Source: Falsiroseomonas ponticola
Lineage (GTDB): Bacteria > Pseudomonadota > Alphaproteobacteria > Acetobacterales > Acetobacteraceae
Direction of reading: 5' to 3'
DNA length: 64,000 nucleotides
Assembly (NCBI RefSeq): GCF_016805305.1
Contig: NZ_JAERQN010000004.1
Span: 1 to 64,000, forward strand
The notes beneath the pieces were generated by a model. The model ran no database searches, was not told where the DNA came from, and saw nothing but the letters and a program-made list of their open reading frames with translations. Position numbers and translations under genes: made by a program. Below, piece by piece: positions 1 through 9,300 of this stretch (position 1 is its first letter; each line of letters starts with the position of its first letter).

Positions 1-250
1 ACCCTTCCCCCCGTGTCCACCCCCGCCACATGACCCAAAAGCCACACAGCAAAAGCAGCAGGAAGCCAAAAGGCAACCTAACTTCTCTTCCCTCAACAGA
101 TGCACAGCTTGAATGAACAAGTGAGGCAACCACCAACCGCCCCCCTCTCAGGGCAACCGGCCTCGGCTGTCTCGATCACCGCCTCCAGGGCGGGCCAGAG
201 AAGCTAGCGGATCTCCCGCTCACCTTCAAGACCACCTCGTCGTCGGTGAG
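1..250 (-). other. Leader region of a leftward rRNA operon (inferred)
   Basis: This stretch holds no convincing reading frame. Read on the minus strand it lies directly downstream of a strong sigma70-type promoter and begins with GCTCACCGACGACG, which resembles the start of alphaproteobacterial 16S rRNA leaders as I remember them. It is less GC-rich near the left edge, which fits an untranslated leader. The 16S gene itself would lie beyond position 1. The alternative is the leader of another stable RNA. Confidence 0.45.
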
Positions 251-254
251 CGCT

Positions 255-282
255 TTCTAAGTCCGCCACCCACAACTGTCAA
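255..282 (-). promoter_or_regulatory. Strong sigma70-type promoter, probably for rRNA
   Basis: On the minus strand a perfect TTGACA (277-282) is followed after 16 bases by TTAGAA (255-260). The expected start is near 248, just before the motif GCTCACCGACGACG. The consensus -35, the leftward direction and the absence of an adjacent coding gene favour a stable RNA operon running off the window. Confidence 0.55.
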
Positions 283-421
283 ACACCACCGCCAGCGCCG
301 CCAAAGACCCGCAAAACCTAGGGAACTCCTGGCCCCGCCATGCAGAAGGGGCGGCCCCGGAAGGACCGCCCCTGCACATCGTCTCAACTTATCCACAGAA
401 ATCGCGCGGTGACCCGCCCGC

Positions 422-1393
422 TCAGCTATCCGCGCGGATGTTGTTGTCGCGGATCACCTGGCCCCAGCGCTCGATCTCGTTGGCCACGAAGCGCCGGCAG
501 GTCTCGGGGTCGCTCGCCTGGATGTCGCAGCCCTGCTCCTCGATCCGCGCCTTCACCTCCGGCTCCCGCAGCACCTGCGTCAGCGCGGCATGCATCCGCT
601 CCAGGATCGGCTGCGGCGTGCCCGCCCGCCCGAACATGGCCCACCAGGTCGGCGCCTCGAAATCGCCGAAGCCCTGCTGCGCGAAGCTCGGCGCGCCCGG
701 CACGTGCCGGCTCTCGGTCCGCGTCGTGACGCCGAGCGGCCGCAGCGTCCCCGCCCGGATGTGCTGGGACACGATGACCACATTGGTCATGAACAGCGGC
801 ACCTCGTTCGCCACCGCCGCCGTCACGGCCGGCCCGCCGCCGCGATAGGGCACATGGGTCAGCTTGAAGCCGTTCTGCTGCTGCAGCAGCGTGGTCGCGA
901 TATGCGCCAGGCCGCCGGCGCCGGAGGTCGCGTAATTGTACCGGTCCGGCTCCCGCTTCGCCGCCTCCACCACGTCCCGGAAGTTCCGGAAGGGCGTGGA
1001 GGCATGGCACACCATCGCCAGCGGCCCCGTCGCCACCAGGCTCACCGGCGCGAAGGCCTCCAGCGTCCGGTAGGTCAGCCGCATGAGGGTCTGGTTCGGC
1101 CCCTCATTGTCGTACTGGAACATCCAGGTGGACCCATCCGCCGGCGCCCGCGCCGCTTCCGCGGCACCGATGGCGCCGGAGGCCCCTCCCCGGTTCTCGA
1201 TCACCACGGGCTGGCCCAGCACCGCCGCCAGCCGCGGCTGGAACAGGCGCGCGATCGTGTCGGTGGAACCGCCCGGCGCCCAGGGGACGATCAGGCGGAT
1301 CGGCCGGTCGGGCCAGGTGCCCTGGGCACGCAGGGTGGCGGGCGCGGCGATGCCCGCGGCGGACAAGGCGATCAGACTGCGGCGCTGGAACAT
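422..1393 (-). CDS. Bug/TctC family periplasmic binding protein (copy 1)
   Basis: A 323-residue extracytoplasmic binding protein of the Bug (tripartite tricarboxylate, TctC) family. It starts at an ATG preceded by GGGAGGAG and has a twin-arginine-like signal (MFQRRS, hydrophobic stretch, LRAQ). The mature part opens with WPDRPIRLIVPWAPGGSTD, typical of Bug proteins, and has the later FAPVSLVATGP and PYRGGGPAV segments. It would capture a carboxylate-type solute in the periplasm, but no TctA/TctB membrane genes lie nearby. It follows a close paralog (1491-2468) and ends in almost the same residues (DNNIRADS), so the pair arose by duplication. The substrate cannot be told from sequence. Confidence 0.92.
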   Translation of the reverse strand: MFQRRSLIALSAAGIAAPATLRAQGTWPDRPIRLIVPWAPGGSTDTIARLFQPRLAAVLGQPVVIENRGGASGAIGAAEAARAPADGSTWMFQYDNEGPNQTLMRLTYRTLEAFAPVSLVATGPLAMVCHASTPFRNFRDVVEAAKREPDRYNYATSGAGGLAHIATTLLQQQNGFKLTHVPYRGGGPAVTAAVANEVPLFMTNVVIVSQHIRAGTLRPLGVTTRTESRHVPGAPSFAQQGFGDFEAPTWWAMFGRAGTPQPILERMHAALTQVLREPEVKARIEEQGCDIQASDPETCRRFVANEIERWGQVIRDNNIRADS

Positions 1394-1490
1394 GCGCTCG
1401 ACTCCTCCCGGCAATGGCGGGCTACTGCCCTTTGCGGTCCCATGCCATCCGCCGCGCCGCCGCACAAGCGACGCGGCCCTGAAGGCCCCT

Positions 1491-2468
1491 TCAGCTATCC
1501 GCGCGGATGTCGTTGTCGCGGATGACCTTGCCCCATTTCTCGATCTCGGACCGGACGAAGGCCTCCGTCTGCTGCGGCGTGCTGGCGACGATCTCGGCCC
1601 CCTGGTCCGCCATGCGGGCCTGCACCGTCGTATCCTGCAGCGCCTGCGCCACCGCCTGCTGCATGCGCAGCGTGATCGGCGCCGGAATCCTCGCCGGCCC
1701 CACCAGCACCCAGTAGGTTAGCGCCTCGAAGTCGGGAAAACCCTGGTCGGCGAAGGGCACGACATCGGGCAGGAAGCGGCTGCGCGTCTTCTGCGTGATG
1801 CCGAGCGGCCGCAGCGCCCCCTGCCGGATATGCGGCAGGATGATGACGATGTTGGACATGAACAGCGGCACATGCCCGGCCAGGCTGTCCTGCAGCGCCG
1901 GCCCGCCGCCGCGGTAGGGCACATGCTCCAGCTCGAACCCGCCGCGCTGCTGCAGCAGCACGGTCGCGATATGCGCGCCGCTGCCCACCCCCGTGGTGGC
2001 GTAGTTCAGCGATTTCGGCGCCCGCTTCGCCGCGGCCGTCATCTGGGCGAAGTTCTGGAAAGGCTGCTGCGGATGCGTCACCAGCGCGTAGGGGCAGGTG
2101 CCGACCACGGTGCAATAGGTGAAGCTCTCCCCCGCCCGGTAGGGCAGCGACATCAGCGTGTCGTTGGTGGCCAGCGTGTCGTTGGCCAGGCACCAGGTGT
2201 AGCCATCCGGCGCCGCGCGCGACGCCTCCCCGTTCCCGACCGAACCCGAGGCCCCGGCCCGGTTCTCCACCACGATCGGCCTGCCCAGGATCTCCTGCAT
2301 CTTCGGCTGCAGGATCCGCGCCACCGTGTCGTTGGACCCGCCTGGCGGGAAGGGGATGATGATCCGGATCGGCCGCTCCGGCCATGCACCCTGCGCGCCC
2401 GCGATCCGCGGCGCGGCCAGCCCGGCGCCGATCGACGCGGCGGCCAGCAGGTGGCGGCGATTCATCAT
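1491..2468 (-). CDS. Bug/TctC family periplasmic binding protein (copy 2)
   Basis: A 325-residue Bug-family binding protein, paralogous to the next gene downstream. It has a signal sequence (MMNRRHLLAAASIGAG, cleavage near IAGAQ), the N-terminal WPERPIRIIIPFPPGGSND and the PYRGGGPAL segment. AGGGAGA lies before the two adjacent ATG codons (2468 or 2465). It lies 75 bases downstream of the LysR gene 2544-3452 on the same strand, suggesting that the regulator and both binding proteins form one unit. As with many orphan Bug proteins, the transporter partner is elsewhere and the ligand is unknown. Confidence 0.92.
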   Translation of the reverse strand: MMNRRHLLAAASIGAGLAAPRIAGAQGAWPERPIRIIIPFPPGGSNDTVARILQPKMQEILGRPIVVENRAGASGSVGNGEASRAAPDGYTWCLANDTLATNDTLMSLPYRAGESFTYCTVVGTCPYALVTHPQQPFQNFAQMTAAAKRAPKSLNYATTGVGSGAHIATVLLQQRGGFELEHVPYRGGGPALQDSLAGHVPLFMSNIVIILPHIRQGALRPLGITQKTRSRFLPDVVPFADQGFPDFEALTYWVLVGPARIPAPITLRMQQAVAQALQDTTVQARMADQGAEIVASTPQQTEAFVRSEIEKWGKVIRDNDIRADS

Positions 2469-2543
2469 CTTGGTGGCTCTCCCTGATCCCTTCCCCGCAT
2501 TGCCGCACGGCGCGGGCGGTCGATCAAGCTCCGAACCGATCCT

Positions 2544-3452
2544 TCACGCCGCGATGGGAACGCCGCCCCCCGCCGCCCGGCCGAAGCCCTCCGCGATGTG
2601 CCGCGCCAGGGCGTCCGCCGCCGGCACGCCGATCGCGGCTTCGTGACGCAGCAGCAGGATGCCCATCTCCGGCAGTACCGGCAGCCCCTCCGCCTCCCCC
2701 ATCCAGGAAAGCCCCTCGGGCAGCGTCGTCGGCGTGCTGACGGTCAGGGCGAGCCCCGCCAGCGCCACGGTGAAGCACCCCGTCTGGGTGGCGGAGTTGT
2801 AGGTGACGCGCGCCGCCCGCCCCGCCTTGCGCAGCGCCCCCAGCGCCGCGTTCCGCCAGGGGCAGCCGGAGGCCGGCAGCGCCATGGCCAGCGGCAGCGG
2901 ATCGCGCCGGTGCAGCGCGTGACGCGGGCTGCCGACCCAGCGCAGCGGCCCCCGCCAGATGCGCTGCGCCGCGCTGCCCGGCGCCTCATGCCCCTCCGTC
3001 AGCAGCGTCATGTCGAGCCGCCCCTCCCGGAACCGCTCGGCCAGCACGTCCGAATTCAGGCAGGTGACGTCGAGTTCGACGGCCGGATGCGCCTCCGCGA
3101 AGCGGGCCAGGATCTGGGGCAGCCAGTTCAGCGCATAATCGTCCGGCGTGCCGAGCCGGACCGTCCCCACCATCGGCGGCGCGCGGAAATTGCCGATGAT
3201 CTCGTCGTTCAGCGCCAGCATCTCCCGCGCCCGGTCCAGCAGCCAGGCGCCCTGCGGCGTCGGCTGCACCCCCTTCGGCGTGCGCATCAGCAGCGGGTGG
3301 CCGAGCATCTCCTCCAGCCGCCGGATCTGCATTGAGATCGCGCTCTGCGTCCGTCCCACCCGCTCCGCCGCGCGGGTGAAGGATCCGCCCTCCGCGATGA
3401 AGACGAAGCTGCGGAGCAGATCGGGGTCGAGGCCGGGGGGTGGGGCTGCCAT
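2544..3452 (-). CDS. LysR-family transcriptional regulator
   Basis: A 302-residue LysR-type regulator. The N-terminal winged helix-turn-helix is clear (LLRSFVFIAEGGSFTRAAER, then QSAISMQIRRLEE), followed by a periplasmic-binding-like effector domain. The open frame runs further upstream to 3545, but the ATG at 3452 puts the usual LysR start a few residues before the HTH. It is divergent from the small DUF1127 gene at 3596 and co-directional with two Bug genes downstream, which it may control. Confidence 0.9.
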   Translation of the reverse strand: MAAPPPGLDPDLLRSFVFIAEGGSFTRAAERVGRTQSAISMQIRRLEEMLGHPLLMRTPKGVQPTPQGAWLLDRAREMLALNDEIIGNFRAPPMVGTVRLGTPDDYALNWLPQILARFAEAHPAVELDVTCLNSDVLAERFREGRLDMTLLTEGHEAPGSAAQRIWRGPLRWVGSPRHALHRRDPLPLAMALPASGCPWRNAALGALRKAGRAARVTYNSATQTGCFTVALAGLALTVSTPTTLPEGLSWMGEAEGLPVLPEMGILLLRHEAAIGVPAADALARHIAEGFGRAAGGGVPIAA

Positions 3453-3595
3453 GGGCCCATCATCAACAACTCTGATGCGCAACGTCAACAGAACTCGTTT
3501 TACTGATCCTTCCCGCCATCCGATCCTTCCGGTGTCACCAGACACGCCAGCCTCCGCCCTGCCGGGGCGGGGCGGCAGCAGAAGGAATGCAGACC

Positions 3596-3835
3596 ATGTC
3601 CGGCTTCGTGATCTCTCCAGGCGCCCTGCGGCAGGCCGGCCGCGCCGCCTCCCGCAAGGTCGCCGGGGCGCACACCTGGCTGGATTGGCTCAGCCAGGCC
3701 CTCCGCGCCATCACCACGCGCCGCTACCTGGCGGAGATGGATGACCGCATGCTGCGAGACATCGGCATCACGCGGATGGAGGCCAGCCAGGAAGCGAACC
3801 GCGCCCCCTGGGATTTCGGCCCGCGCCCCATGTAG
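3596..3835 (+). CDS. DUF1127 small protein
   Basis: A 79-residue protein with a C-terminal DUF1127 (YjiS-like) module: the segment RRYLAEMDDRMLRDIGITR with the D-R-xL-xDIG-[IL] core matches the family. Two ATGs are possible; the second (3596) is chosen because GAAGGA lies nine bases before it, while the first (3587) overlaps that site. Arg-rich DUF1127 proteins have been linked to RNA turnover and phosphate or stress responses in other alphaproteobacteria; nothing here identifies a specific role. It is divergent from the LysR gene and 89 bases before gltX. Confidence 0.8.
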   Translation: MSGFVISPGALRQAGRAASRKVAGAHTWLDWLSQALRAITTRRYLAEMDDRMLRDIGITRMEASQEANRAPWDFGPRPM

Positions 3836-3924
3836 CGGCCAGCCCCGCGCCCGCCGGCAGTTCCGGCGGGCGCGGTTCTGCGCTACCGGAGCGGCCTTCA
3901 CTGCCGTCTCCGGAACTGGAACCC

Positions 3925-5322
3925 ATGTCGGTCCGCACCCGCTTCGCCCCCTCCCCCACCGGCTACCTCCATATCGGCGGTGCCCGCACGGCGCTGTTCA
4001 ACTTCCTCTTCGCGCGGCGCCACGGCGGCCAGTACCTGCTGCGCATCGAGGATACCGACAAGCAGCGCAGCACGAAGGAAGCGGTGGACCAGATCCTGGA
4101 AAGCCTCGCCTGGCTCGGCCTCTCCCCGGATGAGCCGCCGGTGATGCAATCCGCCCGGGAAGCCCGCCACGCGGAGGTCGCGCGCGAGCTGCTCGCCAAG
4201 GGCCAGGCCTACCTCGCCTACGACACGCCGGAGGAACTCGCCGCCGCGCGCGCGGAGGCCGAGGCCCAGAAGCGCCCCTTCAAATATGATGGCGGCCGCT
4301 GGATCGGCCTCGCCCCCTCCAAGGCCCCCTCCATCGCCCCCGCCATCCGCATCAAGGCGCCCAAGGGGGGCGAGACGCTGGTGCCGGACCTGGTGCAGGG
4401 CGATGTCCGGGTGAACCATGCGGAGCTGGATGACATGATCATCCTGCGATCCGACGGCACGCCCACCTACCTGCACGCCGTGGTGGTGGATGACCACGAC
4501 ATGGGCATCACCCATGTCATCCGCGGCGACGACCACCTGACCAACACCTTCCGCCAGTGCATGGTCTATGACGCCATGGGCTGGCGCCGGCCCGCCTTCG
4601 CCCACATCCCCCTCATCCACGGGGCGGATGGCGCCAAGCTGTCCAAGCGCCACGGCGCCGTCGGCGCGCTGGAGTTCCGGGAGCAGGGGCTGCTGCCGGA
4701 AGCCGTCTGCAACTACCTGCTCCGCCTCGGCTGGGGCCATGGGGATGAGGAGATCGTCCCCCGCGACCGCGCCATCCAGCTCTTCGACCTCAAGGATGTC
4801 GGCCGCGCGGCCTCGCGGATGGACTATGCCAAGCTCTCCCACGTCAACGCCGTCTATCTCCGCGCCGCGGATGACGACCGGCTGCTGGCGGAGGTCACGG
4901 CGCGGCTGACCCGCCGCGGCATCGATTTCGGCACCACCGCCGCCGCCCGGATCCGCGCCCTGATGCCGGACCTGAAGGAACGCGCCCGCACCATCGAGGA
5001 CCTGGCCAATGCCACGATCTTCGCGGTCGGCAACGGCGCGCCGGAGCCCGATGCCAAGGCCGCCGCCCTGCTGACGCCGGAAGCCCGCGCCCGCCTCGCG
5101 GACCTCGCCGCCTTCCTCGCCGACGCGCCGTGGGAGAAGCAGGACCTGGAGCGCTGGCTGCGGGACTATGCGGAGGTGAAGCAGGTGAAGCTCGGCCAGG
5201 TGGCCCAGCCGCTCCGCGTGGCGCTGACCGGCAGCACCCAGTCGCCGCCAATCGATTCCGTGCTGGTGGCGCTCGGCCGCACCGAATCCCTCACCCGCAT
5301 CGCGGCCGCCGCGAACGGCTGA
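3925..5322 (+). CDS. gltX: Glutamyl-tRNA synthetase
   Basis: A 465-residue class I aminoacyl-tRNA synthetase that charges tRNA with glutamate in the cytoplasm. The HIGH-type motif is seen as PSPTGYLHIGGART (residues about 9-22) and the KMSKS loop as KLSKR (about 238-242). LLRIEDTD, a GluRS signature, follows the first motif. The length is normal for bacterial GluRS. Many alphaproteobacteria have two GluRS copies, one making Glu-tRNAGln for the GatCAB route; this sequence alone does not say which copy this is. A G+C-rich hairpin follows the stop. Confidence 0.97.
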   Translation: MSVRTRFAPSPTGYLHIGGARTALFNFLFARRHGGQYLLRIEDTDKQRSTKEAVDQILESLAWLGLSPDEPPVMQSAREARHAEVARELLAKGQAYLAYDTPEELAAARAEAEAQKRPFKYDGGRWIGLAPSKAPSIAPAIRIKAPKGGETLVPDLVQGDVRVNHAELDDMIILRSDGTPTYLHAVVVDDHDMGITHVIRGDDHLTNTFRQCMVYDAMGWRRPAFAHIPLIHGADGAKLSKRHGAVGALEFREQGLLPEAVCNYLLRLGWGHGDEEIVPRDRAIQLFDLKDVGRAASRMDYAKLSHVNAVYLRAADDDRLLAEVTARLTRRGIDFGTTAAARIRALMPDLKERARTIEDLANATIFAVGNGAPEPDAKAAALLTPEARARLADLAAFLADAPWEKQDLERWLRDYAEVKQVKLGQVAQPLRVALTGSTQSPPIDSVLVALGRTESLTRIAAAANG

Positions 5323-5345
5323 CCGCCGCGCCGCCCCCGCCCCGC

Positions 5346-5368
5346 GCCCCTGCCGTTGAGGCAGGGGC
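5346..5368 (+). terminator. Hairpin after gltX
   Basis: GCCCCTGCC, a five-base loop GTTGA and GGCAGGGGC form a perfect nine-pair stem 23 bases after the gltX stop. There is no T tract, so it may only stall polymerase or protect the 3' end. Confidence 0.5.
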
Positions 5369-5422
5369 GGCGGCGTCCCGGATTGCCTCACCCCCTGAAA
5401 TTATCTAAATAATAAGAATATC

Positions 5423-5446
5423 CGCCAGATTAGGCATAATCTGGCG
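5423..5446. repeat. 10-bp perfect inverted repeat in an AT-rich gap
   Basis: CGCCAGATTA, loop GGCA and TAATCTGGCG form a perfect palindrome in an unusually AT-rich stretch. It sits just upstream of a likely promoter for the gene at 5531, so it could be an operator. It could also be a weak terminator for gltX, since TTTGTGCTT follows it. Confidence 0.6.
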
Positions 5447-5453
5447 TTTGTGC

Positions 5454-5481
5454 TTGACCGCGCGCCCCTGGCACATCTAAA
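5454..5481 (+). promoter_or_regulatory. Candidate sigma70 promoter
   Basis: TTGACC (5454-5459) and TCTAAA (5476-5481) are separated by 16 bases, in an AT-rich gap 50 bases before the ATG at 5531. The palindrome 5423-5446 ends eight bases before the -35, a normal position for a regulator site. Confidence 0.4.
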
Positions 5482-5530
5482 AAATAACTTAAGGAAGGCG
5501 ATTTGGGTCGCTTCCGGTCAGGAGGATGTC

Positions 5531-6292
5531 ATGCGTGGTCTGCCCAAGCTGGCTTTCTGGATCCTCGGCCTCACCGGCGTCGCCCTCTGGACGGCGCTCA
5601 TCATGGCCCTCGCCCACCTCCCCCTCCCGGTGGAGCTCGCCCTCGGCGGCATGGGGCTCGTGACCTGCTTCTGGGGCCACGCCGTCCTCTTCCCCACCGA
5701 ACGCGCCACCATCGCCGCCGCCGCCCCCGGCCGCATGGCGCGGGAGGACATGCTCCAATCCGTCGCCTCCCGCCCCCTGCCGGTCGGCGCCGCCCGCACC
5801 CTCGCCACCCGCCGGCCGCGGGACCCCGCGCTGCTCGGCCGCCCCGTGGCGGATAACGACATGCCCCCGGGCGACCTGCCCCCCCTGCTGCGCTCCCCCT
5901 TCGAGGAAGCGGCCCGCATGGAAGCCCGCCGCTTGGCGGAAGCCGTGACCGCCACCGGCATCTTCGGCCCCGTCACCGTGACGCTGGAGCCGGACGGCAA
6001 CGCCATCGTCGCCCCGGTCCAGGCGGAGCGCGGGGTGCGCGTCCCGGCCCTGACCCTGCTGCGCTTCGCCATGCTCGCCACCCAGCCCGACGGGCTCGCC
6101 CCCGGCAGCGCGCCGATCGCCAACCGCGTCGGCCAGGGCAGCTGGCCGGGCGAGGATCTGCGCGCCGCGCTCGATGCCCATATCCTGGCGGCCACGGGCG
6201 AAGCCCCCACCCCCATCCCGCCGGCCGCCCTGCCCACCCTGCCCGCCCCTGCCTGGGCCGCGCCGCAGGGCGCGCAGCCCCGCACCGCCTGA
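5531..6292 (+). CDS. Small membrane protein of unknown function
   Basis: A 253-residue protein I do not recognise. The ATG at 5531 is preceded by AGGAGG at ideal distance, so the longer frame from 5450 is not used. Residues about 6-28 (LAFWILGLTGVALWTALIMA) and 30-48 (a hydrophobic ELALGGMGLVTCFWGH segment) form two membrane helices. The rest is soluble, rich in Ala, Pro and Arg, with an Ala/Pro-rich tail. It precedes the RTX gene by 83 bases in the same direction, so the two could be co-transcribed, but no functional link is evident. Confidence 0.7.
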   Translation: MRGLPKLAFWILGLTGVALWTALIMALAHLPLPVELALGGMGLVTCFWGHAVLFPTERATIAAAAPGRMAREDMLQSVASRPLPVGAARTLATRRPRDPALLGRPVADNDMPPGDLPPLLRSPFEEAARMEARRLAEAVTATGIFGPVTVTLEPDGNAIVAPVQAERGVRVPALTLLRFAMLATQPDGLAPGSAPIANRVGQGSWPGEDLRAALDAHILAATGEAPTPIPPAALPTLPAPAWAAPQGAQPRTA

Positions 6293-6375
6293 CCGGCACG
6301 GCCAGCGTTGCGCAGCCGGGCCGATACGCCCGATAATGGGCCGCCAACCCGCCGCGCCGCGGCCAGGATGCCCGC

Positions 6376-9300
6376 ATGCCCGTGATCGTCGGCGGTGACG
6401 GCGACGACGTCGCCACCCCCAGCTTCCAGTCCATCGATGTCACCGGCGGCGCGCCGGGCGGCGGGGCCGATACCCTCTTCGGCCTGCGCGGCCACGATAC
6501 GCTGGATGGCGGCGCCGGCGACGACCGCCTGCATGGCGACGAGGGCAACGACGTCCTGGTCGGCGGCGAGGGTGCGGACACCATCTTCGCCCTCGCCGAC
6601 AACGATGCCGTCTATGGCGGCCCGGGCGCCGACAGCCTCTTCGGCGGCGAGGGCGCCGATTCGATCATCGGGGGCGAGGAGGCGGACACCCTCTTCGGCG
6701 GGGAATCCGACGATACGCTGGATGGCAGCACCGGCGATGACCGCCTGTTCGGCGAAGCGGGCGCGGACAGCCTGAACGGCGCCGATGGGCAGGACACGCT
6801 CTCGGGCGGCATCGCCGCCGATTCGCTGGATGGCGGCGCCGGCAACGACCAGGTCAATGGCGATGACGGCACGGACCGCCTGTTCGGCGGCGCGGGCACG
6901 GACACGCTGAATGGCGGATCGGATGCCGATACGCTGGAAGGCCAGGCCGATGCCGATGAGCTGAATGGCGAGGCCGGCACCGACAGCCTGCTCGGCGGCG
7001 CGGGCGCCGACACGCTGAATGGCGGCGACGACGCCGATGCGCTGGATGGCGGAGAGGGCGAGGACCGCCTGCAGGGCGAACAGGGCACGGACAGCCTCTC
7101 GGGCGGAGAGGGTGCGGATACCCTGATCGGCGGGCTGGATGGCGATACGCTGGAAGGCGGCGCCGGGGCCGACCTGCTCGATGGCGGCGAAAGCCAGGAC
7201 GTGCTCCGCGGCGATGGCGGGGATGACACGCTCTCCGGTGGCGACGCGCCCGATACGCTGCTCGGCGGCGAAGACCAGGACATGCTCTCGGGCGGCGCCA
7301 GCGCCGACAGCCTGGATGGCGGCGCGGGGCGGGACACGCTGCGCGGCGGGCTCGACGTCGATACCCTCGATGGCGGCGCGGGCAACGACAACCTCGATGG
7401 CGGCGAAAGCGCCGACAGCCTCTGGGGCGGAGAGGGCGACGACGTCCTGCTCGGCGGCGTCGATGCCGATACGCTGCGCGGGGCGGAGGGCAACGACACC
7501 CTCCTCGGCGGCACGGGCTATGAGCTGATCGATGGCGGCGCGGGCGACGACTACATCGCCAATGGTGCCGGCGAGGACCAGATCGATGGCGGCGCCGGCA
7601 TCGACCGCATCGATTTCTCCGCCGTCGCGGGCGCCCCCGCCGGCAGCGTCTTCACCGTCAACCTGGCCGGCTTCACCTTCGGGGAAGGCGCCTTCGCCAC
7701 CGGCGGCCTCGCGAATATCGAGAAGGTGACGGGCACCGCCTATGCCGACCGCCTGCTCGGCGACGGGGCGGACAATGAATTCCAGGGCGGCGCGGGCATC
7801 GACACGCTGTTCGGCGCGGGCGGCCAGGACAGCCTGTTCGCCGGCGCCGATGGCGCCTCCCTCTCCGGCGGCGAGGGTGACGACTACATCGATGGCGGCA
7901 CCGGCGCCTCCACGCTCCGCGGCGATGCGGGGCAGGATGTGCTGCAGGGCGGCACCGGGCATGACCTGCTGGATGGCGGCAGGGGCAACGATACCGTCGC
8001 GGGCGGCGCGGGCAACGATACGCTCGGCGGCGGCGACGGCAGCGCCGACATCCTCTCCTACCGCGATGCCACCGCCGGCACGTCCATCAACCTCGCGACC
8101 GGCACCGCGGCGGACGGCTTCGGCGGCACGGACAGCCTGGCCGGCGGGTTCGAGGGCCTCTACGCCGGCGATTCCGCCGATACCGTCACCGGCAGCGAAG
8201 CCGCGGACAGCATCTGGGGCTTCGGCGGCGCGGACCGCATCGCGGCCGGTGGTGGGGAGGACAGCGTCTTCGGCGGCGATGGCGCGGACAGCCTGCGCGG
8301 CGGCGAGGGCCGTGACCTGCTGGAAGGCGGCGCGGAGGCCGATACCCTGCAGGGCGAGGGCGGCCACGACACGCTGCTCGGCGCGGCCGGGGACCTGCTG
8401 GAGGGAGGCGCGGGCAATGACGTGCTGGCCGCCACCCTGCCCGGCGCCGTCAGCCTTTCCGGCGGTGCCGATGACGACACGCTGCTCGGCGGCGCCGATG
8501 GCAGCCTCGATGGCGGCACCGGCAACGACTACCTCTCGGGCGGCCTGCTGCTGGATGGCGACGAGGGCAACGACACGCTGCTCGGCCTGGACGGCTCGCG
8601 CCTCGATGGCGGCGGCGGCAACGATATCCTGACGGGCGGCGCGACGCTGTCGGGCGGGGATGGCGACGACCAGCTCGCCACCAGCATCGCGGGCGCCGCC
8701 AGCCTGGAAGGCGGCGCGGGGCATGACACGCTGACGGCGGGCCTCGCCTCCATCCTGGATGGCGGCACGGGCAATGACAGCCTGGAAGGCGGCGCGACTC
8801 TGCTGGGCGGGGATGGCGACGACACGCTGCTGGGCTACGCCGCCTACTCCAACGTCACGCTGCCCAGCGGCGCCGACGGCCTGTTCATCTGGAACGTCAC
8901 CATGCCCCCGGGATCGTCGCCCGTCGCGGTCGCGGTGCTGGTGGACGCGACCTCCCTGCTCTCCGGCGGCGCCGGCAACGACAGCATCCTGGGCACGCCG
9001 GGCGCCAGCACGCTCGAGGGTGGCGAGGGCAACGACACGCTGGTCGCCCCTGGCCCCAACCTCGCCCATGGCGACGCCGGCCGGGATTCGCTGCGGGACG
9101 CCGGCACGACCGGCGCCACCCTGTCCGGCGGCGAGGGGGCGGACACCCTGACGGGCGGCACCGGCTCCTCCCGCCTCTCCGGCGATGCCGGCGACGACAG
9201 CCTCATCGGCGGCAGCGGCGCCTCGCGCCTGGCCGGCGGCACGGGGCACGACACGCTTTCCGCCGGCGGCGCCAACCTCCTGCTGGGCGAATCCGGCCGC

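Noticed and set aside
340..729. Plus-strand frame at the left edge
   Set aside because: Overlaps the Bug gene on the other strand and is Arg/Ser/Pro-rich, typical of a shadow frame.
3898..5391. Minus-strand 497-codon frame opposite gltX
   Set aside because: Antisense of a clear aminoacyl-tRNA synthetase gene; the product has no domain pattern.
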